Assembly: GCA_002104895.1 (NCBI GenBank)
Contig: MCFG01000752.1
Location: forward strand, 1-11,102
Origin: Anaeromyces robustus
Lineage: Eukaryota; Neocallimastigomycota; Neocallimastigomycetes; Neocallimastigales; Neocallimastigaceae
Direction: 5' to 3'
DNA length: 11,102 bases
Shown here: piece by piece, positions 9,305-11,102 of the stretch
Layout of the letters: the number at the start of each line of letters is the position of its first letter
Position numbering within the stretch: position 1 is the stretch's first letter
Position numbers and translations under genes: made by a program
The notes under the pieces: model-generated
Database searches by the model: none
The model's input: only the letters and a program-made list of their open reading frames with translations
Told to the model about the DNA's origin: nothing

Positions 9305-9981
9305 TTAAATCAAAATTAATAATAACACTAAAAAAACAAGGAAATTGGTTCCAACCTTAAGAATTTTTGCATCACTAGTACCAATTAAAGATTTACATTC
9401 TTCAGATTTCAAATAGTCAAGCATTTTTTCAAATAAATACACTTCGTCTTCATTAATAGATTTTGCATATGCTGTTAAGTTTTCAAAATACTCAATTAAA
9501 CCATCAGAACAAACTTTTGAGTGACAAGAATCATTAACAATTTTTTTGGGAAATGATTCTTTTTTTTATCTATTAATACAGCTGTACCTAATGGACATAA
9601 ATCACCTTTTTCATCTGTATAACAATAACTTTGTAAGGTTTATATACTGACTTTCATTAGTTCATTAGTGAAATAATCAACAACTTTTGGATCATTTTTG
9701 CAACTTGGAATAGCACTCATAATATCCTTATAAACATTTTGACATTTATCACTTTTAAAAATTGGACAGGATTCTTTATAATTTTCAGCAAGATTATCAA
9801 CTGATGGAACACATATATCTATATCATTTTTCTTTTCTAATTCCTTTTTACATTCTTCACTTGTATTAGTATATATTGCCATGAATTCATCATCACCATC
9901 ATAAATTTCCCTTTTATAAAATGCATTAGAAAGTGCATTAACAACAATTATTAAAGAAAAAAATAGAATGATAGATTTCAT
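9305..9981 (-). CDS. Secreted cysteine-rich protein with hydrophobic tail (interrupted)
   Basis: The start ATG follows an A-rich leader. Residues 1 to about 17 form a signal peptide (MKSIILFF..., hydrophobic to residue 14), and a possible Kex2 site KR lies at 23-24. The first 113 residues contain Cys 44, 57, 72, 80 and 94, spaced in an EC...IC...SC...KC...SC pattern, and an NTS sequon. A TAA at 9640-9642 then interrupts the frame. The same frame continues with QSYCYTDEKGDLCPLGTAV, followed by an eight-A run at about 9565-9572 that changes the frame. The next frame gives NDSCHSKVCSDG, an NLT sequon and SEECKSL, and ends in VGTNFLVFLVLLLILI and TAA. That tail resembles a GPI-attachment signal or membrane anchor. 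Together there are ten cysteines over about 225 residues. It is probably a surface or secreted protein of an anaerobic-fungal lineage-specific family. Function is unknown. It is either a young pseudogene or a gene with sequence errors. Confidence 0.75.
9640..9642 (-). other. In-frame stop in the cysteine-rich gene
   Basis: TAA follows the codons for MKVSI. The same reading frame resumes directly with protein-like, cysteine-containing sequence (TLQSYCYTDE). A single homopolymer error cannot explain this. It needs a substitution or two compensating indels, so it is the best argument for a real disabling mutation in this gene. Confidence 0.75.
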
Positions 9982-10855
9982 TTTTAATAAAGTGTAAACA
10001 AAGTATTTTAGTATTTATTTTATAATGTAATTATTTATTTTATAATATTTATTTTTTTTTATAAAAATTTTTTAAAAAAGTTTATTAATATTTATATTTT
10101 TTTCTTTTTTTCTTTTTTTTTTTATTTTTTTTTTTTTTTATTTTCCATACAATAAAAGAAAATTAAAAAAAGAAAATTAAAAAAAAAAAAGAAACAATCA
10201 ATAAACATATTAATTATCTTTATTTAGTAATTATTAATATTTTAATAAATTATTTTTTTAGCTGTTGATGTTTCATTTTTATTTTTATTTTTTTAGTCAT
10301 CATCGTTTAAATAAAATAATACTATTATTTAATATAAGAAATAATATTTAATTACTTTGTGTAATTTAATTATTATATATGTAATTCAATACAAAAAACA
10401 AATCAATATATTGTTTTATAATGACAATATAATTGATTATTTAATTTATTTATAATATAAAACTTTATTTATATTTATTTATTTATTAATTACACTATTA
10501 ATATTGGTTTTTACTTTTATTTTATTTTTTATTTTTTATAGTTGTTTTATTTTAAATTATCAATATCTATATTTTATAGTTTATATTTTATAAATATCAA
10601 TAACAATATTATATTCTTTAGTTTTATTGAATACTATAATAAAAATTTTAAATTATAAAATTTATTTTACTATTTTATTAATATTTGTTATTTTAACATT
10701 TAGTAATAAAATTTAGAATTTTATATATTTTTATTTAAAATGAAAAGAAAAATTAATTTAAAACACAAATATTTATAATATTTATATATATATATATATT
10801 TTTTTTTAAAAAATGAATTATTTAAAAATTTATTCATAGTAGGTTCAATAAATTC
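9982..10855. other. Intergenic region upstream of the cysteine-rich gene
   Basis: No gene is seen. A pyrimidine-rich stretch (10098-10145) is followed by an A-rich stretch (10151-10195), and together they could fold back imperfectly. A TA tract lies near 10784-10799. The first few hundred bases should contain the promoter of the minus-strand cysteine-rich gene. No clear TATA element or motif can be separated from the background. Confidence 0.55.
10098..10195. repeat. Imperfect poly-pyrimidine / poly-purine inverted repeat
   Basis: T runs with scattered C at 10098-10145 are followed, after a short CCATACAAT-like gap, by A runs with scattered G at 10155-10195 that contain two copies of GAAAATTAAAAAAA. 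The two sides can pair imperfectly. It lies about 120-215 bp upstream of the cysteine-rich gene. Confidence 0.55.
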
Positions 10856-11086
10856 TTAATTTGCCCAAAAACCAATTAGCTATAAATAAAAAAGAAAAAA
10901 AAAATTATATAATTATCTACATTTGTAAATATTATTATTAATAAAATAATTAAAAATACTATCTGAAAATCATCTCTAAATAAATTACTAAATACTAATA
11001 AAAAAAATAAAAAATTAAAAATATTGTTTATTGGAAATGATAAAAAGTTGAATAAATTATTTAACAAAAATAATAAAAGTAGTCAG
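10856..11086 (-). CDS. Possible last exons of a gene running off the right edge
   Basis: Three short segments chain in phase with GT-AG introns of 71 and 80 bp: 11066-11086 (..DYFYYF), 10960-10994 (FSNLFRDDFQI) and 10856-10879 (LIGFWAN, then TAA). The intron before the last segment ends in a pyrimidine-rich stretch and TATAG, and the last segment is less AT-biased than its surroundings. The chain has few conserved features and very small exons. The last segment could also be read in another phase to give NWFLGKLRIY and TGA at 10845. I do not recognise the product. Confidence 0.25.
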
Positions 11087-11102
11087 CTTTTCAAATATTG
11101 AA

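Noticed and set aside
9565-9652. A ~90-bp intron that would bridge the stop and the frame change in the cysteine-rich gene
   Set aside because: A GTCAGT donor and an AAAG acceptor exist, but the join is out of phase with the downstream coding frame, and it would remove cysteine-rich, protein-like sequence.
10255-10315. TTTTTTAG followed by a less AT-biased patch, resembling a plus-strand splice acceptor and exon
   Set aside because: No donor or partner exon with a continuous reading frame was found on either side, and T-rich tracts ending in AG are common by chance here.
10876-11067. 63-codon minus-strand hydrophobic ORF
   Set aside because: It is F/I/L/N-rich as expected of random AT-rich DNA and runs through likely intron sequence with runs of T. 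No distinctive protein features are present.

Overview
The window is extremely AT-rich eukaryotic nuclear DNA with long A/T homopolymers, tetranucleotide and trinucleotide microsatellites, A-rich contexts before start codons, and short GT-AG introns. The genes seen are a 14-exon COP9 signalosome gene and a gene for a small cysteine-rich secreted protein with a C-terminal hydrophobic tail. Together these suggest an anaerobic gut fungus (Neocallimastigomycota, such as Neocallimastix, Piromyces or Anaeromyces). This is an inference from composition and protein style. A dictyostelid or another AT-rich protist is not excluded.

Layout from left to right. Positions 1-2039 form a near-perfect inverted repeat: two arms of about 970 bp around a 97-bp unique spacer (about 971-1067). 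Each arm carries the same coiled-coil gene, transcribed outward from the centre. The left copy (301-828, minus) is an intact 175-residue ORF. The right copy (1205-1736, plus) is broken by four single-base homopolymer insertions and has no substitutions in its coding part. Positions 1737-3442 hold the rest of the right arm and then low-complexity spacer with a 15-bp hairpin and a degenerate direct repeat.

Positions 3443-7221 (minus) encode COP9 signalosome subunit 2 (CSN2) in 14 exons. I could join them to a 445-residue protein, against 443 in human, if two +1 homopolymer anomalies in exons 10 and 13 are discounted. Positions 7222-9304 are about 2.1 kb of gene-poor, microsatellite-rich DNA. 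Positions 9305-9981 (minus) encode a secreted protein with ten cysteines, an N-terminal signal peptide and a GPI-like hydrophobic tail. It is interrupted by one in-frame stop and one homopolymer frameshift. Positions 9982-10855 are spacer, and 10856-11086 may be the last small exons of a minus-strand gene running off the right edge.

The genes do not form a functional cluster. The two points to examine are the origin of the 2-kb palindrome (real recent inverted duplication or fold-back artefact) and the repeated single-base homopolymer anomalies, which look more like residual long-read error than independent pseudogenisation. I found no convincing new biological system. The least explained proteins are the coiled-coil orphan and the cysteine-rich secreted orphan.
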